From contig JAWWNJ010000056.1 in the NCBI GenBank assembly GCA_037176885.1, positions 620,001 to 684,000 of the forward strand: DNA of 64,000 nt, written 5' to 3'. A program made the translations under genes and the position numbers. The stretch comes from Favolaschia claudopus. Taxonomy: Eukaryota > Basidiomycota > Agaricomycetes > Agaricales > Mycenaceae. Below are positions 18,350-28,803 of the stretch, piece by piece; position 1 is the stretch's first letter; every line of letters begins with the position of its first letter. Under the pieces are notes generated by a model. That model ran no database searches. It was not told the DNA's origin and saw nothing but the letters and a program-made list of their open reading frames with translations.

Positions 18350-20300
18350 GTGGGAAATCTGCAGGAGGCCTGCGTCATAGGTGGCTGTGTAATGCCAAAA
18401 GAGGGAGTTCCCCTGACACTTTCGAAGAATAGCAAGGCCCCCGGGCTGGATGGTATCCCGTATGAATTTTTCAAACACTGGGATCTTCTCTACTTGCAGT
18501 CTTGCCGTGTCGACGGTAAGCTGCTGAACCTATTAGATGTATTAAGGCTACTGTATGCCGACATACGAAGGAACGGGATTATGAACGACACGAAATTCAA
18601 CTGGGGTTGGTTATGCCCATTTTACAAGAAAGGTGATAAGTCTCTGGTTGCAAACTACAGGCCGATTACTCTACTGAATACAGATTACAAGTTGATGACA
18701 AAAGCTTATTCTCTGCGCCTAATGAAGGTCGCCCCCACTTTGGTCCACCCAGATCAAGCAGGTTTCATGCGGGGCCGTAAAATTGAAGACCAGGTGAAGC
18801 TAGCAAAATTCCTCCTGAATTACGCTGAAGCGGCGCAGGAAGATGGTGTGGTCATCGCGCTGGATCAAGAAAAAGCGTATGACAGAATAAATCATGATTA
18901 CTTACTTCGAGTTCTTGAACACATGCGATTCCCGCCGAGTTTCCGCAAAATTGTGAAAGATCTGTATTCAAAGGCCGAGACAATGGTCTTGATAAATGGC
19001 CAATTCAGCGAACCTTACGTAGTAACGCGGGGAGTCAGGCAAGGCGACCCTCTGTCCTGTCTTCTCTTTAATTTGGCGATTGAACCGCTCCCATGCTTAA
19101 TCCGAGCATCCGATTTGAAAGGAATCAAAATCCCCGGTATCAAGTCAGACCAGGAACTCATCATCTCGCTCTTTGCGGACGATACGACAATCTTTCTTTC
19201 TTGCAAGAATTCTTTGGCCCGGTTGTGGGCCATACTTGATCTCTGGTGTGCCGCTTCCACGGCAAAATTCAATGAAAACAAGACGGTGATTCTACCTTTC
19301 GGACAGGTTGACTATCGGGCTCGGGTGGTCAGAACGAGGAAGATCAACACTGATGCTGCGCAGGAGTGTTTCAGTGAAGGGATTAAAATAATCGACGACG
19401 GTGATACCTGCCGAATTCTTGGCGCCTGGATCGGAAATGAGATTGAGTACAAAGTCCCATGGCCTAGCGTGGTCTCCAATGTGAGAAACGACTTAGAAAG
19501 GTGGAGTATGTCGAACCCAAGTTTGGAAGGGAAAAGACACATTATTAATATGGTCATTGGAGGAAGAACTCAATATTTGACGCGTGTGCAAGGGATGCCA
19601 GAAGATATAGAGCGAGAACTGATTGAACTCCAACATAGCTTCCTGTGGGATGGTAAAAAAGCCCGCGTGGGGAAGGAGACAATGTCGTTGAATGTCCGTG
19701 AAGGCGGAAAGCAAATTCTTGACCTTGCGGCCCGAAACGAAGCGATTGACTTAGTAAATCTACAGACATATTTGGTTCATGGGAATAGGCGCGCAACTTG
19801 GTGTTACTTCGTAGATTTTATTCTGGCAGATTACCTTGAGAAGAGTTATCTCCACTTCTATCCAGGACAAGTAAAAAACATTTTCTTGCAAGGAATACAC
19901 GTCCCAATCTCGAAGAAAACGAAGCTGCCAGACCAGCTAAAACGTATGATTGAGTCTGCCGAGAAGTACGGATTGAAATTCACGGCACTTTCCTTCAGTA
20001 CGGACATCCGAAAAGAGATGCCAGTCTGGAAACATCCATCGGCTGTGCCCAATACTTATAATTCAGCGTGCCGCACCAAGCATGCGAGGTGCCTCCGTCT
20101 GGATCACGAAATAAATTCCGTCGGAGAGCTGTGTGCAATCGCTCGCAGAGTAACCGTTGTGCCGCGGAGGCCGCATATGGTAAACCCGTCGGGAATCGGG
20201 CGAAAAAATTGTGGTTGTCCTGCCTGCCAACACGACCGCGTGGAAATTGGCTGTGAGAATCCGGGGAAATGTGTGGAAATAGCACAGATCGTGCTGAACT
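18350..20300 (+). pseudogene. LINE reverse transcriptase (ORF2 middle part)
   Basis: The open frame starts inside the protein. Motifs in order: KAPGLDGIPYEF (RT start), WLCPFYKKGDKSLVANYRPI, DQAGFMRGRKIEDQV, ALDQEKAYDRI (first catalytic Asp), RGVRQGDPLSCLLFNLAIEP, and SLFADDTTIF (the catalytic ADD at about 19174). A cysteine-rich segment near the end (CGCPACQHDRVEIGCENPGKC) resembles the zinc-binding insertion of fungal LINE ORF2 proteins. LINE RT copies element RNA at a nicked chromosomal target. After about 20300 the frame enters the SINE-like insert and reaches a stop at 20365. With no endonuclease and a broken frame this copy is inactive. Confidence 0.85.
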
Positions 20301-20563
20301 CTATCCTATACTTTAAAACACAACGGGCACAGCATTGCGCCCAGAAAGGGAATTTTACCCCGTGACTTTCTGTCAAAGCCTGAGAATCCCGCGGCGACGC
20401 GCGCCGGCGAGTGCAGCGAGCGGCAGTGCGGCGTCGTCGGCACTGAATCCAAGAAGCAAAACTGCGGGGTTTGGGGCGGAGCCCCGACGAGCTGTGCGAC
20501 TGCCGTAGACACGGCGCGAGCGCAGCGAGTTCGCCGTGCCGAAGGCAGGGAGCTAAAGCTCGT
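20297..20563 (-). repeat. GC-rich SINE-like repeat, copy D, inserted in the LINE
   Basis: Read on the minus strand it begins agctttagctccctgcc and ends ttttaaagtatagga, matching copy C at both ends and copy B in the middle (cgccgcactgccgctcgctg). It interrupts LINE ORF2 between residues ending VLNSI and the following PKWNPT, which would be adjacent in an intact protein. This gives the best estimate of the element's full size, about 265 bp. Target duplication is uncertain: tctatcc on the left and tccatcc on the right are candidates. Confidence 0.65.
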
Positions 20564-22049
20564 CCATCCCAAATGGAATCCGACGATGGTAAATCATGAC
20601 ATGTGTGATGAACTGAGGCTGACTGCGGAAGAACAGGCCGTGAATGAGCTCGCACCGGATGTTGAGCGTCCAGTCTATTTTGACCCAGATTATGAACTCA
20701 CGGACTGGACCCGGGGTTTCCGAGTCTTCGCTTTTGAGGACTGTTCGGATGAAGTTCCTGCAAGGAGATGGAGACTTGGTACGGCGGGCGAGGAAACAAT
20801 GGTATACCTGCATCCTCGCATATCAAATGCGGGCGAATTTGAGCCCGAGATTGACCTACTAATAAAGTTAGTGTGCGGAGAGACTGTTGAAGAGATTAGA
20901 TTACTGCTATCATTCGACAATCCCGATATTAGGCACACTGCCTGCAATGCCCTCTTGGGTGGAGTGTTGTATTGCGTAGAAAATGTTTCAAAACTTACCC
21001 CAATTACATTCTGCTCGAGTTCGGATTTCTTGCTTCGGGTGTTGGTACGTGAACGGCGGAAATTTGAAAATGACCGTGTGAATCCTAGTTGGCCCTTGAT
21101 TAAGGCTGCTTTGAGTGCCCTGTGCGAGAGAATTGGGCGGACCAAGTTTATGCTGAGTAAAACAAAAAGAGAGAAGGTTACCCCCACCGTGGATGCCGTT
21201 AGAACGGTTATAGACACCGACTGTGACATCATGTTCACCCTGCCGGGCGTGGCTCTGTGTGAGGGTTCGCAACGCTCATTTTATAAAGTAATAAAGTCAG
21301 TTAGACCGAAGGCTGTTAGAAAGTCAACCTTTGTCAACCTGGACCGAATCCGTTGCTCAGTAGCGGAGCTGTGGGATTACACTCCCTCCGACGAGGATAT
21401 TTGGAAATCCATCAGATCAAAGAATTTGCTGCGCTTGAACAGAGAATTTTATTGGAAATGTATCCACAATTACTTTCGTGTCGGGGATTTCTGGCACCAC
21501 CAGGAATCTTTGAGCATGTTGGGTGATTGCCCTACGTGCAAGGTGACAGAGTCACTAGAACATATTGCGTTGGAGTGTGATGCTCCGGGTCAGAAATTGA
21601 TATGGAACCTGACAGAGAAGCTTTGGTCGCGAAAGTTCGGAACTTGGCCGTGCTTGAACTGGGGCCTGATCCTGGGCTGTAACTGTGTGAAATTTAGAAC
21701 GGAGAAGGGTCAAATTATATCTCACAAGGGGAGACTGTTTGCTGTCCTTGTCTCGGTAGCATGGAGATTGATCTGGAACCTGCGGGTAAGCCGTGTTATA
21801 AGTAATCCGGGGAAAATACCGTCCGATAATGATATTGAGACTATGTGGTTGAGGGAGGTTAATTCTGCGCTCTCCCGTGATCGCATCCTCACCAATAAAG
21901 CAAAATTTGGGACACTCGCGGTGGGTAAAAAGAGTGTTCTGAGAACTTGGTCAGGTTTACTAGAAAACGAAGATTCCCTGCCGGATGATTGGACTACCTT
22001 AAGGGGGGTTTTAGTGGGTATGCGGCCTGGTCGTACTGGTATTGGTTGA
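20558..22049 (+). pseudogene. LINE ORF2 C-terminal part
   Basis: The frame resumes after the SINE-like insert with HPKWNPT and runs open to a stop at 22047-22049. Near the C-terminus it has CPTCKVTESLEHIALEC, a CX2C...HX4-5C motif characteristic of the zinc-like C-terminal domain of many fungal LINE ORF2 proteins. The surrounding FYWKCIHNYFRVGDFW also fits that region. No RNase H signature was recognised. With the upstream fragment it forms one split coding region. Confidence 0.75.
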
Positions 22050-22213
22050 TTTCTCGGCTGGAGCCCCACACTATGGTTTAATTGTGCGTAACGGCATTTC
22101 CTCCCGGACAAACTTTTCCCGGCTCTCACTGGTTCTAAAACTAGTAAACAAAGTGGACGACCTTGGAATGCTTCTGCAGACTAAGAATCGTTAGGTTGAT
22201 AACCAAACACTCC

Positions 22214-22237
22214 AAAAAAAAAAAAAAAAAAAAAAAA
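22214..22237 (+). other. Poly(A) tail of the LINE
   Basis: 24 consecutive A residues directly after the LINE 3' UTR. They mark the 3' end of the retrotransposed copy and confirm plus-strand orientation. Confidence 0.85.
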
Positions 22238-23967
22238 CTATTATACAAAGAGCGTCCGTGGGAATCCTGCCAGCCAATAGGATCGCTCAGTTGTCTATCC
22301 CGATTTGGATAGACAACTTTTCGTGCTCGCTTTGCGCCAAATCCTCACCAGCTCACGGCGCCTGTCAAGTATCCATATCAGTCCATAGCACTACAAAGGC
22401 ACGCCCTCTGCAGTTTGAGCCCAAACGATCCAGCGGTTCGCGAGCTCTGGATCTGGGTCATTGTTCGTGTCACTGGCCAAGATTTGGAGACACTGTCTCA
22501 CCTCATGGAACCGCACGCCGTCCCCGGGATCGTTGACCACCACCTCTACCTCGAGTAAATCTGCTCTGTCGCCGTTCATGATAGAATTCCATGATGTTTT
22601 CTGAGTCTGACGTGACGCGCGCCGTGAGCGTTAGCGAGCGGCGGTGCGGCACGGAGACCCTCAATCGGCGACGTCCCTGTAGGTAGCGGGAAGTGCTTTC
22701 TATTCTGAAGTGCTCTCAGATTGATCGAACTCACATTTTACTCTTCCCTCGCACTTGGGCGGAAGGCACAGCAGCCAAAGCTTAATTCGACCTTCACCGT
22801 CGATCAAGGCGACTATACCCCCGACATTGAGCCGACTCCCGCTGTTGTCAACGAATACGACGCTGGCAAGATGAAGCAAGGTGCTCCGGGCAGATACTTG
22901 CTCGAGACCGAGCGTAAGTCTGGACCGATTCACGTCGCGGTCAGGGGCAAATGTTTAGCAATATATGCTGGCCATGTATGTTCTCCCCTCTTTTATCCAT
23001 TCGTGGTTTGCGAATTCCCTCGCATGACGCAGATTCATGTCATTAGCAACTCAAGATTTTGGACGGAAGAAGACATGAGCCCAGGTTCAGACTATCCATC
23101 CGCATTAAAAATACTCGCGTTCTGACCTGGCCAATCTCAGACATGGAAGAATCGTCTTTAGACTCGGTAGGCAGGTGGCCCAGACTGGATCCTGGAAAAG
23201 GACGACGCTCTAGCTGTTTTAGACGTCTGTCGGCAGAAAGTCTTGCGCAACGGAACAGAAACACCCATAATCGACGTTTCTCTTCAGGCCGACTGCCCTG
23301 GTGGTGGTATAGGCTAGCATCTGGCCGAAGATCTCCTGTTCAGCGCTGCCATCCGTCCCGACACGCCTGCCGATGTGTTGTGCGAGGACGACGAGCTCTA
23401 CGATTCTTTCCGGGAGTACGTTCCTAACTTCATGTCCAAGTTCGCTTCAAGTTCAAAGACGTATTTCTCACGTTGCGGCGGGACTCCGAATACCGGCAAT
23501 CCATTTTCCTTCAACCTCACCTCTGACACCAACTTTCTGCGCGGCTACGTTCAAGTCTATCGCAAAGAGGAAGTCATGCTGCTTTGTACAACCTTTACCA
23601 ATCTCGGGACCTCTTAGACCCGAACCACACGATAGGTAACGCTGGGTTGACCGAATCTGACTGCGCACAGGCACCCCATTCCATGGTCAATGGGTAGCCA
23701 CTGACAAGAAATACAAATTGCTGCCTGTAAGATTTTTCGAAGGCGCCGCGAACAACAGGTATCATCTTATCTTGGCCAAGCCCCCGTCAACGTGGAAGGT
23801 CACCTACACGACGGTACGCTCCCATTGACTTATCGGCAAAACAAGCAGACTGACTTCGTTTCAGCCCTGCACCTTCAAGGGCCCTCACGAATGACAACTC
23901 CCCCAAACTGACTTACGGAGATCAGGTTCGCTGACAGCGAGGGTGCGTATAAAGTGATGTGCACTTC
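22238..23967. other. Unassigned stretch with a degraded plus-strand coding look
   Basis: Plus-strand open frames at 22721-23125 and 23375-23617 have protein-like composition (for example FTVDQGDYTPDIEPTP and GYVQVYRKEEVMLLC), but I recognise no family and could not link them by convincing splice sites. They may be exons of a decayed gene or element. A segment near 22615-22660 (acgcgcgccgtgagcg...gcggtgcggcac) is weakly similar to the GC-rich SINE-like repeat. Confidence 0.3.
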
Positions 23968-24255
23968 TCACCCTTCCACAACGAAGACCTTCCTGACTGT
24001 CCCCTTTCCTACAATAGCAAAGTCGCCCTCGGATGCGAGAGCTGATTTACCGGTACGAACAGCCACGGGTTCGTAGGAATGGAAGTCGGAGCGGTCACGG
24101 AAGAAATGGTTACTTGCTCCGGAGTCAAGAAAGGTCAGTGTCTTCGTCGCCGAGAGGTTTTCAAAGGTGCGGCTGACAGCGGCTGTGGCGCATATAGATG
24201 CATCAACAACATATTCGGTGTGATTGTCGCCGTCGTTGTACATATTCGGTGCCAC
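23968..24255 (-). pseudogene. Copia-like aspartic protease fragment
   Basis: The minus-strand frame contains LTFLDSGASNHFFRDRSDF, then SALASEGDFAIVGKGTV. The DSGASNH core followed by a G.GTV motif is typical of Ty1/copia proteases and the adjoining gag-pre-integrase region. No reverse transcriptase or integrase follows downstream (below 23968). Upstream, at 24300-24400, another frame shows RHMMANARKVTVKAVEDEDA, possibly the end of the matching gag in a shifted frame. The copy is clearly dead. Confidence 0.6.
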
Positions 24256-24701
24256 ACGATCTTCGGTGCATCCTCATCCTCCACTGCTTTCACCGTCACT
24301 TTCCGTGCATTTGCCATCATGTGACGGAAGCGAGGGGGAGTCGAGTTCCGGCACACAGGGATCAAGAGAGAACTGGTGTAAGTACTAAATTGACCAAGGG
24401 AAAAAACTATCACGACAAGAACTAACTACTTATACAGGAAAATCGAGGCTGTGTACATGGAGTCATGGGGACGAAATCATGGGGACGAAACGGGCAGATC
24501 TCGCCGTGAGCGGATGCGAATGCCGATCCGTCACATCCGCCCTCCAGATCGTCGACCACGACGAGCTCAATCTTCATATGAAAATAAATAAATCTCGTTC
24601 ACAATCAATTCAACGTCCGAGATGGTCTTCGAAAAATCAAAATCAAACCATTCTGGTATGCTCGCCCTCCTCGACGACCATTTCATTGTCGAGGAAGCCC
24701 A

Positions 24702-25073
24702 TCATGCGAATTCACAAGTGCTCAAGGACTTCTGTGCTCTAGCATCGCGATCCTCATTCAGCGCGAAATCAGCTGCGTGGGATGCAAAACCGGGAGGTTT
24801 TCCTTTCGAATCCATCGTGTTGAGTTCAGGACAGTTACGAGAAGGGTGTCCCTGTACACCACAGCTAAAGCATAAACCTGCGGCAAGGTATTCATTTCGT
24901 TTCTTAACCGAAAGTTGCTTGCAGCTGCCGCGAGATTTCGACGCAGTCGTAGAAGGTTCGGGTTCAACACTGGAAACCGAGATCACGCGCCCTCCAGTAC
25001 GACGTTTCCCGTTCGAATCTGAGTTCAGTTTTTGGTCGTCGGGCTTGGATTGAGTCTTACTCAATCCAGCCAT
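24702..25073 (-). pseudogene. Retrotransposon Gag zinc-knuckle fragment
   Basis: The minus-strand frame contains KKRNEYLAAGLCFSCGVQGH followed by PSRNCP, a canonical CX2CX4HX4C knuckle. The preceding residues (SVKKRNEYLAAGLCF) are typical of fungal LTR-element gags. It lies downstream of the gag core fragment at 25174-25716 in the same strand and may be its continuation after a frameshift. Confidence 0.6.
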
Positions 25074-25173
25074 ATCAAGTTCATCGTTATAATTGTCAAC
25101 CTTGACGATACTTTCGGCGCTTTCAGCACCAGCAGTGACCTCAGCCCAAGAGGAGGTTTCCGGATCGAGTTTA

Positions 25174-25716
25174 TCATTTGCGTATGTCGGCGTTGAGGCT
25201 CCGCCAGAACATTACAACCCTCTCCTGGTTATCTTCAAGACCAATGGTGTTGTATATTCGCTCCCATTCGGCCTTGTGAATCAACACTGACTTGGTGCCT
25301 TGAAGGCAAGAACGCAATCGAGTGCGTTGCTTCTCGCGGAAGTTCACAGGGAAACAAAACCTGAATAAACCCCAGAAGAATTCACTCAAAGTCCAAACAT
25401 GCTCGTCATTCTCAACTTTACTGTTGTAGAATTCAAGTGCACGAGCCGTCAAGTAGTACGACAAGTAAAAGACTCGTTGATCAGTCGGCACTTTGCCAAG
25501 TTGCACATAATTCGATCCTTCCTTGACGAATCGATGGAATGCGATGGCATCCGGTGAGCCGTCATATTCCTTTGGAGGTATAGGCTTCAAGATCATTTTA
25601 TTCTTCCTGCGAGAAGTTCGTTTCTTCTTCGAGGAACGGCGCTTGCGACGATTACGCGATGGGTAGGACCTCCCGGAACCTGAACCATCTGAACCTTGCT
25701 GAATATCTCCGCTCAA
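25174..25716 (-). pseudogene. Retrotransposon Gag core fragment
   Basis: 181 codons with a strongly basic N-terminus (RKRRSSKKKRTSRRKNK), then KPIPPKEYDGSPDAIAFHRF and RVFYLSYYLTARALEFYN, ending near LEDNQERVVMFWRSLNADI. This is the usual layout of a Ty3/copia gag capsid region that precedes a zinc knuckle. Together with 24702-25073 and possibly 23968-24255 it could represent one decayed element in the minus direction. Confidence 0.6.
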
Positions 25717-25724
25717 GCTCTTCT

Positions 25725-26042
25725 TTAGATCGACTCGTTGCTGCTTCCCGAGCGGGAATCACTTGCTAGCAATCTGTCAGCTGCATCTTTGAGGTCAGAG
25801 GGGCGGCGTTCGATTTGGCGAGTTCTGAGAGCGAGAAGATCCGTGTGGGACATGTTCGAAGTCCAACCTTCAATCATGTAAGTGCATTCGGCGAGATCGA
25901 AAGGGAGGATGGGATGGAAGCCATGAAGAGTGTAGAAGGGAGTTTGACCCGTTGCACGGCGGAAAGTGACTCGGTCAGCAAATTTTGCGGCAGGGAGCTT
26001 TGAAGGCCACAGGTTCATGTTTCCTTCGCATGCTTTAACCAA
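25725..26042 (-). pseudogene. LTR-retrotransposon integrase C-terminal fragment
   Basis: The minus-strand frame contains FADRVTFRRATGQTPFYTLH followed by GFHPILPFDLAECTY. This matches the end of the integrase core of basidiomycete Ty3-type elements (ADR.T.R.ATG.SPF.L.YG..P.LP.DL). The catalytic DDE block is upstream and absent. It sits directly before the gag fragment in the same strand, an order (integrase then gag) that needs two elements or a rearrangement. Confidence 0.6.
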
Positions 26043-26380
26043 TGACTCGCGCAGAATGAAATGTCCTCGCTCGACAACAGAGTTGGCTCGAGAGTTACAT
26101 TATAAGTACTCGGTGTGACCAAAAGTAACCGGAATCGGAAATTGCGTGTTTTCAACCAGATTTTGTGGGTGACTGCCGGGCAAATTGGCCCAATTGGCAG
26201 TGTATGAACATATACGATTGCATAAGAAGCAGGCAAAAGGTTGCATAGTCTCTTTGTCCTATTATTACACATTCTTTTATCATTTATGTATGCTTTGAGG
26301 CGGGAAATTAGTGTGCCGAGTTGCCTCTCTCACTAAACAACGGGAAACACCTGGCAACCTTAGATATCGGATTTGTAGAC

Positions 26381-27062
26381 TGGGTGACTTCCCGTAAGAA
26401 TAAAAAAATCATTTTGAATTTCTGGAGCATTTCCGCCGCAATACCGCGCCTTCCATCAGGACCCCATCGACCTCGGATCTCGCTTAAGGCTCTGATTAAA
26501 TCCCAAATATCCAGAATCTAGAAGAGGGGTCACCCCCCCTCTTCTAAACTTTTCATTCGTCGAATTATCCAAAACAGGCAATTCTCCCGTGATACCTCTG
26601 ATCCGCGAATTCATCCTGCTCAATGGCATCCTTAACACCTTTCACCTTCTGCTCCGGCTGATAGCAATATTCGTAATGTCAGTTACATTCCTCAACTGCC
26701 TATGCGAGGCTCATGGAGACCACATTATAAATCCCAAACAGCAATGTGACTATATTTTTGACTTCGGCATTGAACGTCTCGGGCCAAATGAGGCCATCAT
26801 TTTTGCACATTTTTGTCGGCTTCCGCCTTTCTAGTGAGGAGATTAGTTATCCGGAGGTTGTCATGGCCTTGGTAGGTGTGGAGAATTCTGTTTGACGATG
26901 TGCTGTGGCAAACTCAGCTGTCTCAGGTAAATGCTTATTTACAATCCGGCTTACGGGAATTATGGAGGCTGGATTATTTCTTGCCATCAGCACTGGTAGC
27001 CGACATCACTGGCACCCCCAGAAATTCGCGCTGAATATTTAATGCTTACGGGAAGTCACCCA
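26381..27062. mobile_element. Nested element with 18-bp perfect TIRs
   Basis: TGGGTGACTTCCCGTAAG at 26381-26398 is matched exactly in reverse complement at 27045-27062. The 682-bp unit has no recognised coding region. Flanks do not show a clear target duplication (gtagac left, ctattg right), so the ends may extend or have decayed. Confidence 0.6.
26519..26546. repeat. Near-perfect palindrome
   Basis: tagaagaggggt and its reverse complement accccccctcttcta meet around a tiny centre, giving a 12-13-bp stem. It is probably a cruciform-prone centre of the surrounding element. It could also serve as a transcription stop signal, but there is no gene next to it. Confidence 0.5.
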
Positions 27063-27238
27063 CTATTGGGATACTAAGCACTTTTTTGGGGTACTTACTG
27101 GCCTGAAATTACGGCATCTCTCCTTCAGGGAACGCAAACATGTCCAAATTGGTTCAATTTTAAAGATTGATTCACCAACTCAAAACAAAACATTGCATGT
27201 CATGCCCATACCATGAAAGTAGTAGAATAAATAATTTA

Positions 27239-27693
27239 TGGTGCGCTCGGCCTAAACACCACCAAATAGGTCCCATCATTGATGCGATCATTGATGTCTC
27301 AAATCGACCGAACGATAAATTTGAATTGTATTTTTTGCTGCACAATTGGGGCCAGGCAGAGTTAAAACATACCAGGAAACCTCAATTGGTGTAGCAGCGA
27401 GGTCACAGAGGTCTCTGAGAGCATATAAAATGAGGGAGTAGATCAGTGGTGACCTAAATTAGGCATGTTCCGTAAGCTCACATGACTGATTGATTGATTG
27501 CATCACTGATGTCTCAAATCGGCCCCGCGGAAAAAGTATTTATTGTGAGTTTTGAGCGGATGAAGAATCCCTCTTGAGGGATTGTACTACTATCTAATCG
27601 GAGTGTTTTGGCCAAAGGATCAGTCGTGGGAAGGTTTTGATCAGGTGGAATAAATTTCGTTCTTGTTTGGTGGTGTTTAGGCCGAGCGCACCA
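27239..27693. mobile_element. TA-flanked MITE with TGGTGCGCTCGG ends, 455 bp
   Basis: The left end TGGTGCGCTCGGCCTAAACA is matched by its reverse complement at the right end (...ccgagcgcacca at 27693), with TA on each side (27237-27238, 27694-27695). A longer relative with the same ends lies at 38538-40230. The two share about 100 bp inside the left end and about 80 bp inside the right end. No coding capacity. It is inserted inside the 26109-27771 element. Confidence 0.8.
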
Positions 27694-27773
27694 TAGAAGA
27701 GCCCTGTATTACTTAAAGCTTCGAATTCCCCTCTAAAAAGCCAAATTCCGGTTACTTTTGGTCACACCGAGTA

Positions 27774-28253
27774 TGGCAACATGGAGTGGACAGCTTATTT
27801 TAGGCGAGACGGCACTGCGGCATCTGTGATTGGCGTGATGGATTGACAGTTTGGGGATGCCAGGACCCCAGACACATCTCTCTCTCTCTGAACCTTCAGG
27901 CTGTGACGTAGCATTGCAGGCCCCCGGTCACTACCATATAGGTCCGTAGCCCTCATAGAGTAAAACAACGTCCAATTTCAGAGGTCCATTTCGCGAACCG
28001 GCCACAGGAAGGAGGTTCTGGGTAGGTGAAGCGAAGCAGCTGCTCAAAACTAAGCGTTTCCTGCAACTTCCAGGGAAAAATCGGCTTTTTTGACGTCTCC
28101 AGAACGCCATCAATGTCAAAAAATCAGGCAAAGTTGCCCGACGGACATATTTGGTAGCGACCGGGGGCCTAGCATTGCTGTCCAAGCGCCAGTAGAATCA
28201 CAGATGCCGCAGTGCCGTCTCGCCTAAACTAAGCTGTCCACTCCATGTTGCCA
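27774..28253. mobile_element. TA-flanked MITE with about 56-bp TIRs, 480 bp
   Basis: TGGCAACATGGAGTGGACAG at the left end continues as an inverted repeat of about 56 bp with a single mismatch to the right end (28198-28253). TA flanks both ends. A second, inner inverted match (agcattgcaggcccccggtc at 27911 and its complement near 28150-28180) extends the foldback structure. It abuts the 26109-27771 element, sharing one TA, and its right end truncates an open frame on the minus strand (28256-28642). Confidence 0.8.
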
Positions 28254-28255
28254 TA

Positions 28256-28642
28256 GTCGCCAATGACGACAGACTTGGCGACCGGATCCACCGTCTGCGT
28301 CGCCATCGAGGGTGCGCGGTTCTGCTGAGGCTGCTGAAACGACGGTAGCGTTGCAGCTATCATCTCGTTGAAGGAACGCAAGAGCTGGGGAATCTTCGAC
28401 CATGAGAGCCGACATGCCATGAACATACTCGAGTAGAGCCTCAGCGAGTGCATCTCATGCCACAGCTGTCGCTCGCAAGTGAAGCCGGAAGCGGGGAGCG
28501 ACTGAGAAGCGGATGTACGTCGTTTGCGAGCGAGCCGGAATCTTGCGCAAGCTGCTTTATCTCTAGGGTTGGGAAAGCGACCTGGGGAACGATGCTCTGT
28601 TCCATGAGAGGGATGTCGTGGGCGAGATGATGTCGAGTCCAT
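28256..28642 (-). pseudogene. N-terminal fragment of an unrecognised protein, cut by a MITE
   Basis: The frame starts MDSTSSRPRHPSHGTEHRS and runs 129 codons (including HEMHSLRLYSSMFMACRLSW and MIAATLPSFQQPQQNR) before reaching the MITE end at 28253, where only four MITE-encoded residues and a stop follow. A serine/arginine-rich N-terminus then a more hydrophobic middle are visible. No domain recognised. No continuation was found on the other side of the element. Confidence 0.35.
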
Positions 28643-28757
28643 GTTTGTAGCGGTGTAGGTGTAGGGAAGCAGTGAAGAAATGTGGAAGGAGGTGGCGTTG
28701 TTCGGCACCGATGGGTTGCCGATGCGTATTCTCACCACACAGATTCCTCACCAAAAA

Positions 28758-28803
28758 GCGGTGGTGGTGGTGGTGGTGGTAAGTGGTTTTTTTTTTTTTT
28801 TTG
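28758..28803. repeat. GTG microsatellite followed by a T-run
   Basis: About eight gtg/ggt units, then aagtgg, then 17 T residues. A simple-sequence tract. Confidence 0.85.

Larger units (their letters stand above)
18290..22237 (+). mobile_element. 5'-truncated non-LTR retrotransposon (LINE) with poly(A) tail, split by a SINE-like insert
   Basis: It contains the RT and C-terminal part of a LINE ORF2 (18350-22049 minus an insert), about 160 bp of 3' UTR and a run of 24 A at 22214-22237. The 5' end, including the endonuclease domain, is missing, as is typical after incomplete target-primed reverse transcription. A 60-64 kb element in this window has the same ORF2 architecture and strong residue similarity through the RT. 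No clear target duplication was found: the sequence after the A-run (ctattatacaaag) has no obvious match near 18280. Confidence 0.85.
26109..27771. mobile_element. TA-flanked TIR element with other elements nested inside, 1,663 bp
   Basis: The ends are CTCGGTGTGACCAAAAGTAA (26109) and its exact reverse complement (to 27771), with TA immediately outside each (26107-26108 and 27772-27773). The right-hand TA is shared with the next element at 27774. The TIR resembles that of the 758-1642 element (CTCG...AGTAACCGGAA), suggesting related families. No transposase frame was found inside. Much of its length is due to nested insertions at 26381-27062 and 27239-27693. Confidence 0.75.
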
